A stretch of 64,000 nt of DNA from Undaria pinnatifida (taxonomy: Eukaryota > Sar > Phaeophyceae > Laminariales > Alariaceae), in NCBI GenBank assembly GCA_012845835.1, contig JABAKD010000029.1:1680970-1744969 (forward strand), in the 5' to 3' direction. The translations under genes were made by a program, and so were the position numbers. The stretch's first letter is position 1; every line of letters begins with the position of its first letter. Below, piece by piece: positions 19,650 through 31,884 of the stretch. A model generated the notes under the pieces. That model was not told where the DNA came from and did no database searches. It saw only the letters and a list, made by a program, of their open reading frames with translations.

Positions 19650-21315
19650 AGTCAAGCCACTGCTTATGGTGCCCCGATCTAGGTCACAGATGTCCCTGAG
19701 ATTGGTTTCGCCGCCTAAAGATCAAGATGCCGATATAAGATTTCCAAACAGCGTGCATGGTAAAAACGGGTCTAGACGCAGAAGCTAACAAAAACGTTCA
19801 ACACATCCAAAGGCAAAATATTTTAGGAGGGTGGTTGTACGATTTCGAAAACCCGAAACACACACAAACGCGCCACCTGTGTTACTCTGCGCACAAGAAA
19901 ACAAAAAATGGGGCCAAACTAGGCCAAATACAGAGCTGGGACCACTTCTGCCACTGTAACATTTGTGTACGATATTCCGCAGTTCTGCCATAACCCCGGC
20001 ATCACAGCTAACCATAAAACGCACCGCCCTGCGATGGGGCCTTAGGTGCTCTCACTACGGTGTGGCAAAGCGGCAGCAGTTTTGGTGATCTGTAAGCACC
20101 GCGACAGTATCGCTGACGTTTGAAAATGTGGTTCCAGGTTGTTGGATTTTCTCTTTCTCATGCTGTGGCCAAATTATTTTTTTACTGCTGCAGCGATGAT
20201 CAGTGCCAGCAGTACGTATATATGTGCGTGCAACTTTTGAAAAAAACTTTTTTTTTTGTGATCTAGCGCTACCACACTACAACGCAGTGTTTTTTGTCCA
20301 CCTTTCGTCGTTTTTTGAGGCGCACGTTTCCGGCGATTGCAGCGTTGGTGACACAAATCGCAAATCCCACCGCCCTGGAATGCCCCCCCCCCCTGTATGC
20401 ACGAGCACACGGCGAATCTTAGGCGATTTCATCAACATTTAACACCGCGAAAGTGACGGTGAAAAATACCTAAACTGGCGGCGCGACTGCTGGGAGCACA
20501 CGTAGCAGCTGCGCAAACGATACACTACATGGCCGCGGCACACCGGATGTCTCCATTTCAAACGAGAAAAAGGCCACACCAACTGCAGATCAGACAATAC
20601 CATGAGTTGGTGGGGTTCCCACGGGCGGTGTGTCATTTGAAGGCTTCAGTGGGGAGCACGGCGCCGGTGAAAGAGCACAAAACGCTGAATGACCCAGGCC
20701 GGGCTGTTTTCGACAAAACCCCGGTTTCAATAATATTTGACGTTATAGGTTGTATCTTATTTTTTCGTTTGTGGGCAAAGCAACACAGGTGGCGCCGCAG
20801 CGCCACGGCACACTACACACCATGGCGATCGAGGTGCGCGAGGGCAAATGGCCCAGGGGGCGGTCGCATCTTGGCGAACTGCTGCTGTTCTCTGCGTGTT
20901 CGCGGGGGCAAAATTGCGGCCTAACCTCGAGACAACAGGTTAGGCCGCAATTCTCCCCCCGCGCGCAAACAAAACGAACATCAGTAATTGGCAAAGATGC
21001 GGCAGCTCCATGGGCCACTTGCCGAGCAGCTGCCGCTTGACCCTCGCGCACCTCGATCGCGATGGTCTGCAATGTGTCGTGGGATTGCGGCGCGTTTGTG
21101 TGTGTTTCGGCTTGTCGAAATCGTACAACAACCCCCCTGAAACATGCCAACGAATATTTTGAACATTGTTGTTAGCTTCTGCATCTAGACTCGTTTTTAC
21201 CATACACACTGATTGGAAATATTATGTCGGCATCTTGATCTTTAGGCGGCGAAACGAATGCCAGAACCACCTGTCACCTAGATCGGGGTACCATATACAG
21301 CAGTGGCCTTAGAAT
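19650..21315. repeat. Large palindrome with one interrupted arm
   Basis: The right arm 20940-21315 is inverted relative to 19650-19874 plus 20791-20935. Landmarks: CGCCGCCTAAAGATCAAGAT and GTCTAGA-GCAGAAGCTAACA in the outer arms; GCGATCGAGGTGCGCGAGGG and GAATTGCGGCCTAACCT in the inner arms. The turn lies near 20936 (TAACCTCGAGACAACAGGTTA). The arms differ by scattered changes and small gaps, so it is not recent. It may be a fold-back element or an inverted duplication. Confidence 0.85.
19875..20790 (+). mobile_element. 916-bp inverted-repeat element inserted in the palindrome
   Basis: Begins ACCTGTGTTAC and ends GCAACACAGGT, so its ends are inverted copies. It is flanked by CGCGCC and GGCGCC, and the uninterrupted arm has a single CGCGCC at the matching place (near 21090), which acts as an empty site. 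This supports a real insertion with a 5-6-bp target duplication. It carries no recognisable transposase. The superfamily is undetermined. Confidence 0.7.
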
Positions 21316-22869
21316 AATTTCATGTACCATGTCCCAATCTCCGCCTGAGATCGGGACGAAACACCCCTTTTCGGTGGGTTTACGACCTTGGGAAATGTGA
21401 GAACCAACATTCGTCTCCACATGCAGTGTACACAGACCTTGCTTTGGGCGAATCTTGCTGAGATCAAGATCTATGACCCACATCGGAGTACCATAAATAG
21501 CAGCAGTGGCCTCAACTCTTGGCATTACGTCTGACCCCCATCCTTCGCGAAAATGCTCGTAACATATTTGGCGTCACGCGAAACGGCGACCGGCGACCCT
21601 CCAGGCCGCCGGCGAAGCCCCTTGTACTCTCTTAATATCTTCATCTCGCGTCGCCCCGTTCGCTTTGCTTCGACCTATCCCACAGAGCCATACTCCGAAC
21701 ATGTGATATCTTGCATACTTCCAAGTACGAGGTCTGCTGTACCACAGGTAATCTGCTGGCCAACAAACCCAGGGCTAACGTCAGCATACCTATATGGCAC
21801 TTGCAGACGTGCACATGCAAGGCCACAACAACATGATGATGGCAAACCCAGCAGCAAGCGCAACTGGCGTCAGCATGTAGCACTTGCAGACTTGACAGCA
21901 CCAGGAAAACCATAACGCCCAGCGCCCGGCCTTGCAGCACCCTACGCTATTTAGACTCTTCACGCTGTGCGCCATGCACGTTCTCGGTGTTACGTGCAGT
22001 ATAATAAAACTCGCGCTTACCAACATCAGCCACGCGACCTTCCAGCGCCAGCAGCACACCCCGGAGCTCCACTGCTGTTGCACCATCGATTACATCACGG
22101 AGTACAGGTTCTACAGTACTCATCATGGCCGTCTTGCACCAAACGCGTCCAAGACCAACGTGCACCGCAGAGAAACGCGGAGACAAGTGTGCTGAGCGCT
22201 GAGCGGTGGGCAGGTGCGGTTGAATTCAGGAGTTCAATAATATGGACGGCCTTATCCTCCAGGGAATGCACATACCAATTTGGGTATAAATGTAGATATC
22301 TTAGTTTTTCAATACCAAGATCAAACGTTCGTTATATTTACGTGCACAGTAGTGCATTAGCTCTGGTTGAATTTCGTGCGAGAGGCCCAGCACACAGCAG
22401 TTCAAGCAGTACCGCTAGCCTTCCACCTGGAAGCTGCTGCACTCCCGTGCGCCCTGTGGCCAGATACAGAGGACATAAGAGACTAAGCCTAGCTGGAGTT
22501 GCGAGGAGAGCTTGATTTACGTGCGTTCAATTGGCACTGGGCGAACTTGGACTGGTCTTCAACGCAACAGCAACTTCACTTTTTTTCTGGACCGATCAAC
22601 GTCTGCCAGATCGACAGCACTGCCGCTGTTGAGTTTTCTTGTGAGTTCCGTGATTACCTTGTCACCTGCTACCAATCCCGAGTACATACGTATCAGCACT
22701 CGGCAGAACCCTGTGACCTCTCGTTCTTTGGCAAGTCGGCTCGATAACTCCACGTTCCTCTTGCGTGCCGCGGAAAAGATGATGCTGGCACACCCAATAC
22801 CTCTCAGGATTTTTGTACGTGCAAGTTTCCAATTTGTACTAAACTATAATGACTATTTTATCGTTATAT

Positions 22870-23015
22870 TCATAACAAAACGGTCTTTACATTTACGTCC
22901 ATAGTGGTGTAGGAGTTCGGTATCTATCTTCCCAAATATTCTAAGTAATAAGTAACGTTTAGTATGGATATAAATAACCAAAACGGTATTTACATTTACG
23001 TCCATAATCGTATAC
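22870..23015 (+). repeat. Two-copy ~100-bp direct repeat
   Basis: The word TTTACATTTACGTCCATA, preceded by CAAAACGGT, occurs near 22880 and 22985, and a weaker relative lies at 22325. No gene is seen. Confidence 0.5.
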
Positions 23016-23699
23016 CAAGTACGAGACCCGCAGTCATTGGAGGAGGGTATCTCTTTTCCGAGTAGCCTGACCTCCCATCCCCAGCAACGTACCGAGTGCT
23101 CCCCGGGGTGGCCCAGCGCTGGCCCGGTCACCCAGCTGTCCAATATTTCCTCTGATGAGCCCTCTCTGCTGTGGACAAATTCCTTTCACCCCTCATCTAC
23201 GACGAGGCGGCACGAACCGCGTTGTGTTCGACAGAAACCAGCAGCAGTTTTTTTGTTTCAGGATAATATTTGATGGTTCTGAGTTTTACCGCATATCGTA
23301 CTGGTGGTCTCTCACAGAAGCCGGCCGCCCCATCGTCTCGACGAGCAGCGACAATAAGCAGCAGTTGCCTTGCTTTGGTCTACGTAGAGTTCACGACTAT
23401 CACAGCTGCTGAACCCCCTGACCTCAAGCCGCCAACCACCGCCTCTCAGGGTTCTCGGAGACAGGCCGCTGGATAGACGCCCCGGAAAAGCCGTAACTGC
23501 TCGTGCCTGGTTCCTAATACGGATTGACCGTAAAAAGGTGTTCGTTTTCTCAGCTTTCGTTGCACGTCTGGCCTTTTCCTTCTTGGTTTTCCTTTGGATG
23601 TGAGATGGCAACACAGCTGCTGTATTCAATATAGAGAGCAGAGAACAGAGGTTTTGACGCCAGTGTCTTGGCGCTTTGTTCGCATTGCCCAAGAGGTTG

Positions 23700-23893
23700 C
23701 GAAAAGAACATACATTGCAGGGCACGACTCGTCGGAGATCTCGTCGTAGATCTTCACGTATAGGCCTCGCGCGGGCGCTACGGCGCTGAGCGGGCAGATC
23801 CGCGACGCCGGCCGTTGCAGGCGAGGCGGGGGCATGCCTCGGCGAAGAAACCGCGCGGAAAGGCGGTCAGAGGAGGAAGAGGTCCGTCCGCAC
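23700..23893 (-). other. Possible exon fragment of unknown gene
   Basis: On the minus strand an open stretch reads RPASRICPLSAVAPARGLYV, then KIYDEISDESC. The APARGLYV block is reminiscent of the C-terminal strand of TruA-type pseudouridine synthases (AP-A-GLYL), but it is too short to decide. It lies 8 kb upstream of PUS3 on the same strand, and no neighbouring exon is found. It could equally be chance. Confidence 0.2.
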
Positions 23894-23975
23894 ATGAAAA
23901 AAACTGTCAGATCAGCTAAGGACTATCATCGGTATATTTATACCTGGTACAGGTGCGGCAGCCAAGACGCCTATT

Positions 23976-24061
23976 AACCCCTCCACGACTGGAAACCCGT
24001 TTTCGGGGCAAATATACTTGGAATTGGTATAGCGAGGGGTTTTGCGGCTCTAAAGGGGTTA
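23976..24061 (+). mobile_element. Small inverted-repeat element family 3, tidy copy
   Basis: TTAACCCCTCCACGACTGG at the left end and GGCTCTAAAGGGGTTAA at the right, with the shared core between. This copy best shows the inverted ends. Confidence 0.75.
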
Positions 24062-24284
24062 ATAATAAGAAACACAATGCTGACCCAGGCTGAATTTCTT
24101 ATTTGGGAGAGGGTGCGTTCTGCACTAACTTTAGTGTAACGGCGGGTTTCTTAAATTCCTGTAAATGACAGCTGGCTTTCTTGTTACCTTTTTGTTGTAA
24201 GGTTTCCTGTACTGTACGTGATATTATCAGACTACGAGTAAAGCGGGTACCAATCCCTGCAGCTCCTGGCATCCTTTATCCTTA

Positions 24285-25325
24285 GGCCCGGCCAGGACTC
24301 GGTCGTTTCAGTCTTTGGTACCCTTGGTACTGGCGAGGACTCAAGTCTTTACAGCTCTTGATACACCCTTGGGACTGGCGAGCAAGGACGTCAGGAGACG
24401 GTCAGTCAAGGGAAAACGTCCAGCGGTCAAGTCAAGGGTTTAAAATCGATCGTTCCACACTAAAACCTAGTAATTTGGCGCCAGTCAAGGTTAAACTATT
24501 GATATATTGCCGTCGATCAAGGGGTCAAGGTGGCGTCTCCTCGCGTCTTTGTTGGCGAGGGCTCTGTCGTTTTGACTCTTGGTGCCCTTGGGACTTTAGC
24601 GAGGACTCGGTCTTATCGAGTTCAGGTACGCTTACGACTAGCAAGGACTCAAGTCATTTCAGCGCCTCCTGGTTCCCATAGGGCTGGTGGGAACTTGGGT
24701 CATTTCAGCTCGTCGTACCCTTGGGACTTTGGCGATAACTTAATCTGTTGAGCTCTAGGTTCCCTTGGGACTAGCGAGGGCTATATCATTTCTGCTCCTG
24801 ATACCCTTGGGCCCTTGGCGAGGGCTTGGTCGTTTCGGCTTGTGGTACGCTAAGGACTAGCGAGATGTCTTTCATTTCGACTCCAGGTACGCTTGGGGCT
24901 GGTGAGAGCTCAAGTCATTTCATCTCGTCGTACCCTTGGGAAATTGGCGAGAACTCAAGTCTTTTCAGCTCCTGGTACCCTTGGGACTAGCGGGGGCTCT
25001 ATCACTTCGGCTCTTGGTACCCTTGGAACTTGGCGAGGACTGATCGTTTCGGCTTCTGATACGCTTGGGATTAGCGAGAACTCAGTCTCTTCGGCCCTTA
25101 GGGCTGGTGGGAACTCATGTCATTGCAGCTCCTGGTACCGTTGGGAGGCGCGAGGACTCAGTCTTTTCAGCTCCTGGTGGCCTTGGGACTGATGTGGACT
25201 CGGTCATTTCGGTTCCTGGTACCCTTGGGACTGATGAGTACTAAGCCATGTCGGCTCTTGGCACCCTTGGGACTGATGAGTACTCGGTCCTCCCGACTCC
25301 TGGTACCTTTGTGACTGGGTCCTCC
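24285..25325 (+). repeat. Minisatellite, ~42-45-bp units
   Basis: About two dozen divergent units of the form GGTACCCTTGGGACT, (G/T)GCGAGGACTC, (G/A)GTC-TTTC, (A/G)GCTCCT. Neighbouring units vary from 42 to 45 bp or more and differ by point changes, so the array is old. Part can be read as 15-residue protein repeats (LVPLGLMSTRS), but the frame is not kept across the array. Confidence 0.9.
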
Positions 25326-25327
25326 AT

Positions 25328-25625
25328 TAATGAGTGTTACTGGCAACTCGTTGACTTGTGCCTCGAGCCCTGTTTGCATGCTGCTGAATGATGGGTCCTC
25401 GCGCGGTGTCCCCAGCCATTATCCTTTTTGCGGCCCGCGTATAGCAAGCTAAAAAACGACGATCGTGATATTTCCAAGCGTCTGCCAACAGTTTGAACGC
25501 GCACCAGTAGGAGTAGGATCGTGCTGTGTCTCTCCCGTACGGGTCTTTGCAATGTTGTCGTTCGGACACCAATTTTAACGTCGCCAACCAGCAGTGGCCT
25601 AAGCTGTAACTGAATTTTCGTCGTC
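25328..25625 (-). CDS. Unidentified open frame, possible exon or gene fragment
   Basis: Open for 96 codons between TGA and TAA. No ATG lies near its 5-prime end, so it would be an internal exon or a relic. The reading is protein-like and of mixed composition: LKLVSERQHCKDPYGRDTAR, SYSYWCAFKLLADAWKYHDR, RFLACYTRAAKRIMAGDTAR. It ends against the minisatellite edge. I recognise no family. A second frame over the same DNA is also open, which lowers confidence. Confidence 0.25.
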
Positions 25626-25674
25626 ACTTTTTCCCTCTGAGGTCTCAAAGGGGTTACTCGTAGCCGTTTGTCAT

Positions 25675-25905
25675 ACGTCGGACAGATCGTCTATCCCCAC
25701 TTGATGATCTAGATATTTCAAGCAAGATCTGTACGGTTTAGCTCATGCTCCCGGGTGGGAGCCGTACGATCTGCACACTCTAGCTGGTGGTTCCAAGTTT
25801 GGATATGTACTCTTTATTTTCCTACCCTGTACAACATATCATAGCGGCAGATGCAGGATCTGCTGTAGATGATGTAGATGATCTAGATCGTGATCTGTCA
25901 TAGCT
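25675..25905 (+). mobile_element. Inverted-repeat element (GACAGATC ends), copy 1
   Basis: Starts GACAGATCGTCTATCC and ends GATCGTGATCTGTC, so the ends are inverted (GACAGATC). Internal words TGATGATCTAGAT, GGGAGCCGTAC and GTAGATGATGTAGATGATCT are shared with 41688-41975. Non-coding MITE-like unit. Confidence 0.65.
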
Positions 25906-26176
25906 GTGCCGTTTTATCTACTGCAAAATGTATCCCTTACTAATTTCAAGTGTTTCCCCCCCCCAAAAAAAAATGGGTGCACTTCTGAAGCGGCCAATTA
26001 AACACTGCCCAGGTATTTACCCTTTCCGGACCCACGTATGTATAGCGAAAAAAAAGAACGGCGATTGCGATCTGTACCAAGATCCATGTATAGCGACTAG
26101 AATAAAAAACGGCGAGTGCAGTCTTTATCATGCGCTTGACTTCCGCTACTGCTGTAGGGCTATACTCATTTCATTA

Positions 26177-26508
26177 GAGGTGTGAGTCAGCTCAACTTAA
26201 GTCACCAACTAGGTGTTGATTGGACTAATAGTTAGTCGTTTCCCGGAGGTGCCGACTATCTGACTTATTGGGTTTCCATACTTGCAGGAATGGTTGTTTA
26301 ATGCGGGATGTTTTTCGTTTCTTTTCTGGGCCGGAGCCACCTCGGCCGGAAATAGTTGATTTGGCTCGCTTCGCTCGCCTGACTTGAGTCGGCAAGTCGG
26401 CTGGCCATCAGCTGGCTTCTGCAACCGACTTGCTGACTAAAGTCAGTTTCTTGGCTAACGGCACCTGCCGATTAGTTATTAGTCGTGAAATCCAGCCGGC
26501 TCACAGTT
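26177..26508 (+). mobile_element. MITE family 1, copy 2
   Basis: Same layout as the copy at 2655, beginning AGGTGTGAGTCAGCTC and ending CAGCCGGCTCACAGTTCT. The left end is more worn than the right. Confidence 0.7.
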
Positions 26509-27120
26509 CTGCGTTTCATACCATGGCCGTAGTCTCGAGGAGATATTGCTATACTGTACGGCACACGTGTCACTACTAGGGCTTCTACTTTCGGCGGCTC
26601 TAGGCAGCTCGCGCGAATGGCTACGCGGCTAAAGTGGGTACGCCGATTTAAGAGCACCCGAGTTGAGAGCGGTCAACTCGGCTTGTCCCGCCACACCAAA
26701 GCCTATATATTTCCCACCACAGACAAGAGCGCTTTGTAGTTCAGAGTATATGGTTCGGCTTGTCACGGGGCGATCTTAAATCGGGGTACCCACTGTACCG
26801 CTGTTAGCTTTTGCGGTCTCAAGCGCTGTGTCTGTGCTGGTTGGCATATATCGCGATGTGCACCGCGGCCATGGAGTGAGGTGTGGAGCGGCTCGCTTGA
26901 ATGGCCAAACCTCGGCAGTGGAGTTGGGGGAGACAATCCTATATAGACTAAGCTACACAGTTTTGGGCTGGTCGGTGTTACTCGCAGGGTTTACGTGCGC
27001 GAGGGCTATAATTGTTTTTTTCTTTGATTTTTTCAAGCCCTTTGTCCCCGAGTAACAAAGGAGCCTCAAGAAAAGAAGGGATGCACTTCTTCCCGCAGTG
27101 CGTGTCAATCTTGTTAATTA
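26509..27120. other. No gene recognised
   Basis: Holds scattered pieces of the family-2 surroundings (GGTACGCCGATTTAAGAGCA at 26638, GATCTTAAATCGGGGTACC at 26771) in inverted arrangement. No coding sense is seen. Confidence 0.3.
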
Positions 27121-27124
27121 CTCC

Positions 27125-27127
<3 letters not shown>

Positions 27128-27195
<68 letters not shown>

Positions 27196-27254
27196 TCGTA
27201 TTATTATTGTTACTATCATTATCATTATCATTATTATTATTACTATTATTATTA

Positions 27255-27300
<46 letters not shown>

Positions 27301-27330
27301 CCTTATTATCCTTATTATCCTTATTATATA
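27128..27330 (+). repeat. (ATT)n microsatellite
   Basis: About 200 bp of ATT with rare ATC, GTT and CTT variants, ending in three TTATCC units. Confidence 0.95.
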
Positions 27331-28149
27331 ATACGCTAAGGTGGTCGTGACGTTTTTTTGGATCTTTGAAATATCTTGGTTAAAACACCCCCCCCAAAAA
27401 AGCGGCGACTCCCGAGCTCCACTCGGCCTCCGCCGGCCTCGCGGTGCTGACACGTCCCATCCGCACAGCAGCACTACGACATGCCGGCGGAAGAACGGGC
27501 GTCGGTGCCCCACCTCGGCGAGGGGGGAGCATGGAAATCGCCCTCCCGGGGACGGCTCGCTTGCCCCCCTCCGCTTTTTCATCGTCGCTGCCTGCTATTT
27601 TTTTTTTTCGAACTCCAACTACCATATTGAACTTTCGAATTGCTTTTTGGCCACTTGAGCCATGGACAAAGCCATGGACACGAGACCACAAGCGCGCCTG
27701 CGTCAACAGCAAGCACAACAACACCAGGACCAATCACAGCAGCGTCCAGCCGTCGCCGCTCGCCGTGCGCAGAATCGGCAACGCGAGCGCTTTTCGCTTG
27801 GCCTAACAATGGCGAATGCCGCCCAGCCCGAGAGCATTGTAACCAACAAATCAGCTGCTGCTCGCCTGTCAGGTGTATGCTCTACGTACTTCTTCAGGTG
27901 TATTGCTCCACGTACTGCTGCATTGCTGTACTGCTGTACTGGGTAGGTTCATGGGTGCATGGTGGGTGGTGGGTGGGTGGTGGACGGCGGCTCGCCCGCT
28001 CCCCGAGATGGCCGAGTATCGTCAAAAAATAAACCTCCCCCCCCGCCTGTTTCCTGTTTCATACAAGGTCCGCAAGAACCAACCAACTAACTGCGCCCCG
28101 CGTACCGGGTGTACTGCTGTACGTACTGCTGCACTGCTGTTATTCTGAT

Positions 28150-28310
28150 GATGTTGTTGTTGTTGTTCTCACATTAACTCGTATAATCAAGTCCGTGGTC
28201 ACAGGACAGGCTCCAGTCACTCTGGAGCTGAGGAATACCCCAGGGAAAAACACACACAACCCAAGGTGGTACACGCATATATCACAGCTGACGCAATTCA
28301 TGCCTCCACC
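28150..28310 (+). repeat. Dispersed ~160-bp repeat, copy 2
   Basis: Begins in a GTT run and contains ATAATCAAGTCCGTGGTCAC and GCTCCAGTCACTCTGGAG (a 6-bp inverted word). The related copy at 50635 also begins in a GTT run, so the repeat may have gone into or carried the microsatellite. Confidence 0.65.
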
Positions 28311-28654
28311 AGAAACATATAAAAGTGAAATCGGGAGTCAGTCTACGATGTGCCAGGTCCAGGCCGGTGCATACGTCTCACTACTCACGCCTGGAGAAAC
28401 CAAATATTCCGATTGCCACCCAAGGAAGACTACCACGTATATATTACACGTAGTATCTGATGTACGTACTGCTGACTGCTGTACTGCTGATGTAGTAGAG
28501 GTTTTGTCGGTGGGTGGGTGTAGGGTGCACTGCGTCGTCCATGGTGGGTGGTTGGGCCATTCCGTACGTGGGAGTCTTTTAGAGTCCTGTGGGAGATGAT
28601 CCTTTTTTTTTGTTTCTACAATACCGGCCTCCCACTGGGTGCTTGGGAGTACCA

Positions 28655-28835
28655 CCGTCCCCACTGCTGCACTCCTCTGTCCTTTACTACCGTACGTACT
28701 ACTGCTGCACTGCCGTACTGCTGCCCTGTGTTGTCATTTTTTTTTTGCAAAACTTACAGAGGATGATACCTTTACTACCGTACGTACTGCTGCATTGTCG
28801 TACTGCCCTGTTATTATTTTGTTTTTTTATTAAAA
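28655..28835 (+). repeat. Two-copy direct repeat with CCGTACGTACTGCTGC
   Basis: Units near 28680 and 28780 share CTTTACTACCGTACGTACT and a CTGCTGC tail. Simple CTG-rich words continue from 27880. Confidence 0.5.
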
Positions 28836-29384
28836 TAGTACCTGGTACTTGATACAGAGGATACAGCACCAATTTGTTTTTGTCCGCCATACCGGCCGGC
28901 AACAGGCATATTTCGGGAGTACCACTAGTTATTACTCAGTATTATTGTTATTATTATTATTTATTTATTTTCCGACGAGTGACGCGTTCTACGATTTTGG
29001 GTTAAGAGCCATCCCACCATAGGATACCGTAAATTTTTCTGGGTTCCTAACATGAGCTCAATGTCTCACTCGAAACATGACCTCCGAAGACGTTCCTTCC
29101 CGTAACCCGACCAATGTCTCTATGCGCTGTTAATAGCCCTAAAAACAAACATTGTACTCGTAAAAGCTATCAGACTCACCGATAGCCCACACTTGAGGAC
29201 CTCAACCAATCAGAATGTCGGAAACGTTTCGCCCAAAAGTGTAACCTATTCCGCGGGGTGACTCGGTGCAAGCATTTCAGTGGCCTAAATAATTACTCCC
29301 CTCGATTGAGGAACGTCTCAGTGCATTTAGAATTCCGTGTGTACTTGTTTTTGCAACGTTTTTCGTTAGATACTTTTTTAGGCC

Positions 29385-29740
29385 ATGGCATTGTTCATCG
29401 ATTTACTTACACCTTTTATTTTTTGCTCGTCCCATCTGTTGTCTCCGCACATTTTCTTTCTCCTTCTCCCTCCCAAGACGCAACTCAGATCCGGTGTCAC
29501 TAAGAAGGCTCTTCTTCTCCCCTGTCGCCGCTACGGTGCGCGCCTGATTATTTTTATCGGAGAAGCATTCAGCACTTTCTTCCTTCGTGGACTCGCGTCG
29601 AATTGTGCTTACCCACGCTATAAGGCGCCCTCGGCAACTTATGTCTCTAGAAAGTAGAAGTGTCCATACCGAGGTTTGAACCCCTGACTCGCAACCGAAG
29701 TAGTATTCGAGGTTAACCGGAGCGACGGATTACTTTCATT
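29385..29740 (-). mobile_element. tRNA-like SINE, single copy
   Basis: On the minus strand the head (from about 29740) contains TCCGGTTAACCTCGAATACT as a loose A-box region and GGGGTTCAAACCTCGG, which matches the pol III B box (GGTTCRANNCC). The body is pyrimidine-rich on the plus strand, as in the SINE copies at 32, 42 and 56 kb. The T-arm stem has mismatches, so it is not a working tRNA. Confidence 0.5.
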
Positions 29741-30489
29741 GTTGTTCAAAGTACGATATCGCTTGAGGTTGCGGAACAGATGAGATATCACTTTTAATTA
29801 ACGTATGGCAGAATTAACCGTTGTTATATCATGGGCTCTACGGACTTACGTAGCTTAGTGTGATCGGAAGCAAGGAGGAGAGAAAATGTGTGCACACTCT
29901 TGTCGCATGCATCTATGAATAGCTTCTTGTGCAAAGCTGTGAATGTATAGCACAGACTCACGAGCGAACGGGACCTGCCCGCTCCTGATTGATGGGCCAA
30001 GAGGGTAGATAGGTCTACTGTTGTGGTTTGTCAGTGGCAGTGCGATAGGAAACGAAAAGCAGCGGCCGATGCCGCGAATCTCGTACCACGCCAGTGAAAC
30101 CCCCCCCCCCCGACATCGTACAGAATGATAATAACGTGACAATTCGAAATATATACGATAAGGTCATGCTTTTGGTGAGGTTATGAGCTCTTCGAGTCAG
30201 ACCCCTCAGAATATATCAGGTAACACCAGGGGAGCACGAAATAAAAAACAATTCGAACCCCATACTCGTATTTTCGAGAGCGGCGGGGGTGTACTAAATA
30301 ACCGAAAACAACGCGAAAACAACACGAAAAAAAGTGTCGTTTTCTCGATTTTGTAGGGAAATCCCAGCGCTCCGATTCGTTTTTTCACTTTGGCCTTTTT
30401 AGGAGTGTGTCATCTGAGATTCCGATCCACGTGCTCCCCTGGGTATACGCCTACCGTAGTTTGTGTCGCGTTTTCCCTCTGAAGCGCAC

Positions 30490-30825
30490 AGCTGGGAGTG
30501 GGCACGACTTGCAATAAGTCACCAACTATTTATCGGTCGGACTAAAAGTTGTCGTTTCCCGCAGCTGCCGACTTTCCAACTTATTGGGATTCCATACATG
30601 TAGTCGGAGTTGTTGAGTAAGAAATGTGTTTTCTCTTTTTGCCCCCCCCCCCCCCCCTTCGAGACGGAGGGATCTAATTTGGCTCGCTTCGATCGCCTGA
30701 CTTTAAGTCGGCAAGTTGGCTGGGCATCAGTTGGCCTCGCCAGCTGACTTGCTGACTACGGTCAGTTAGTTGGCTAACGGCAGCTACCGATTAGTTGTTA
30801 GTCGTCAAACCCTGCAGACTCACAA
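30490..30825 (+). mobile_element. MITE family 1, copy 3
   Basis: Begins CAGCTGGGAGTGGGCACGAC and ends CCTGCAGACTCACAACCCTA, with the shared middle GGCTCGCTTCGATCGCCTGA. A C-run has expanded inside (30642-30657). The outer ends are the most worn of the four copies. Confidence 0.7.
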
Positions 30826-31312
30826 CCCTACCAAAGCGGTTGATACGCGAAATGCTCGTTGTCGACAGAAACGGCGCGCCGACAAAGGCAACCATAGTTG
30901 GCCTTAAAACAATATGAGGAGACAGCAGGCATGTCAGGCCTGTCACGGACGGCCGTCTAGACGTGCTCTAATGTTTTTTGTGTAGGTGCTCCGAAAGGCG
31001 TGACTGGCGGCCGTCTAAAGCTACCGTCTCATGACGTCGTGGCTGGTAATAAGAGGCCATAGCTTGCAGTAGCTGGTGATCACTGCAGGAGGAACAGCTC
31101 GCCTGCCCGTCTTTGCTTATTTTCCCACCCCGGGCTACAAACACCAGGGTAGCCATTGGTAATTTTTGTTTTCTTTTTCCGGTAGACTCGCTTAGTCCTT
31201 CACGGCTATCATACACCCCCGTTTTTTTCTGGGACACAGTACTTGGACTTATGAAAGTAGGTTCATTTTCGCAGTAGTGGAAGTCTGAATGTCGAAAACG
31301 CGGGGGCTGTGC

Positions 31313-31535
31313 ATCCGTATACAACGGCAGCTTGCGCTGCTGGAGTATTAACGGTGACCGCCGGTAGGGCCAGCTCGCGCTATCGCTACCGCGGGAGCTG
31401 AAGGATACGCCAGAAAACCAGCTGGATTGCGGATGCAATGGACTTGAAAAAATTGACACACGACATGTATGGAAATACTTGGAAGTGTGGTGAGCTCAAG
31501 CTTTATTTCCCCCCATCCGCCCGAGGATAAAAAAT
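31313..31535 (+). repeat. Dispersed hairpin-ended repeat P
   Basis: Starts CGTATACAACGGCAGCTTGC and ends CCATCCGCCCGAGGATAAAA. Close to the copy at 1160 in its middle part (ACCGCCGGTAGGGCCAGCTC). Confidence 0.7.
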
Positions 31536-31884
31536 GAAAAATATAATAAGCTGGGGCTTTTAATTGACCGACTTTAGGTCCTGTGAACACGGACTTGACT
31601 GTGCGAGTTTATGTGAGGACAACAACAACTAGTCACCGGTTGGCTATTAGTTAGCTACTTGGTAGGTATTGCAACTGTAGCTACCGTATTGTTAGCTTAT
31701 TGTGGTCATTGGCCGAGGTATTTATTGTTATATCTGGCTGGTGCGTTTGTGGCTCGCTCAATGTGTTTATTTCGAGAAAAAATGCTTAAAAGTCGGCTGG
31801 TCGGCTTTCTTCACCACCCAGCTAAATTTCTAGCGTTCATTTTTACCTAGAAACCGCCGTTTCAGATTGCAGGGCACAGGACCC

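Noticed and set aside
27012-27582. Poly-Leu / poly-Ile frames
   Set aside because: Encoded by the (ATT)n microsatellite in all frames.
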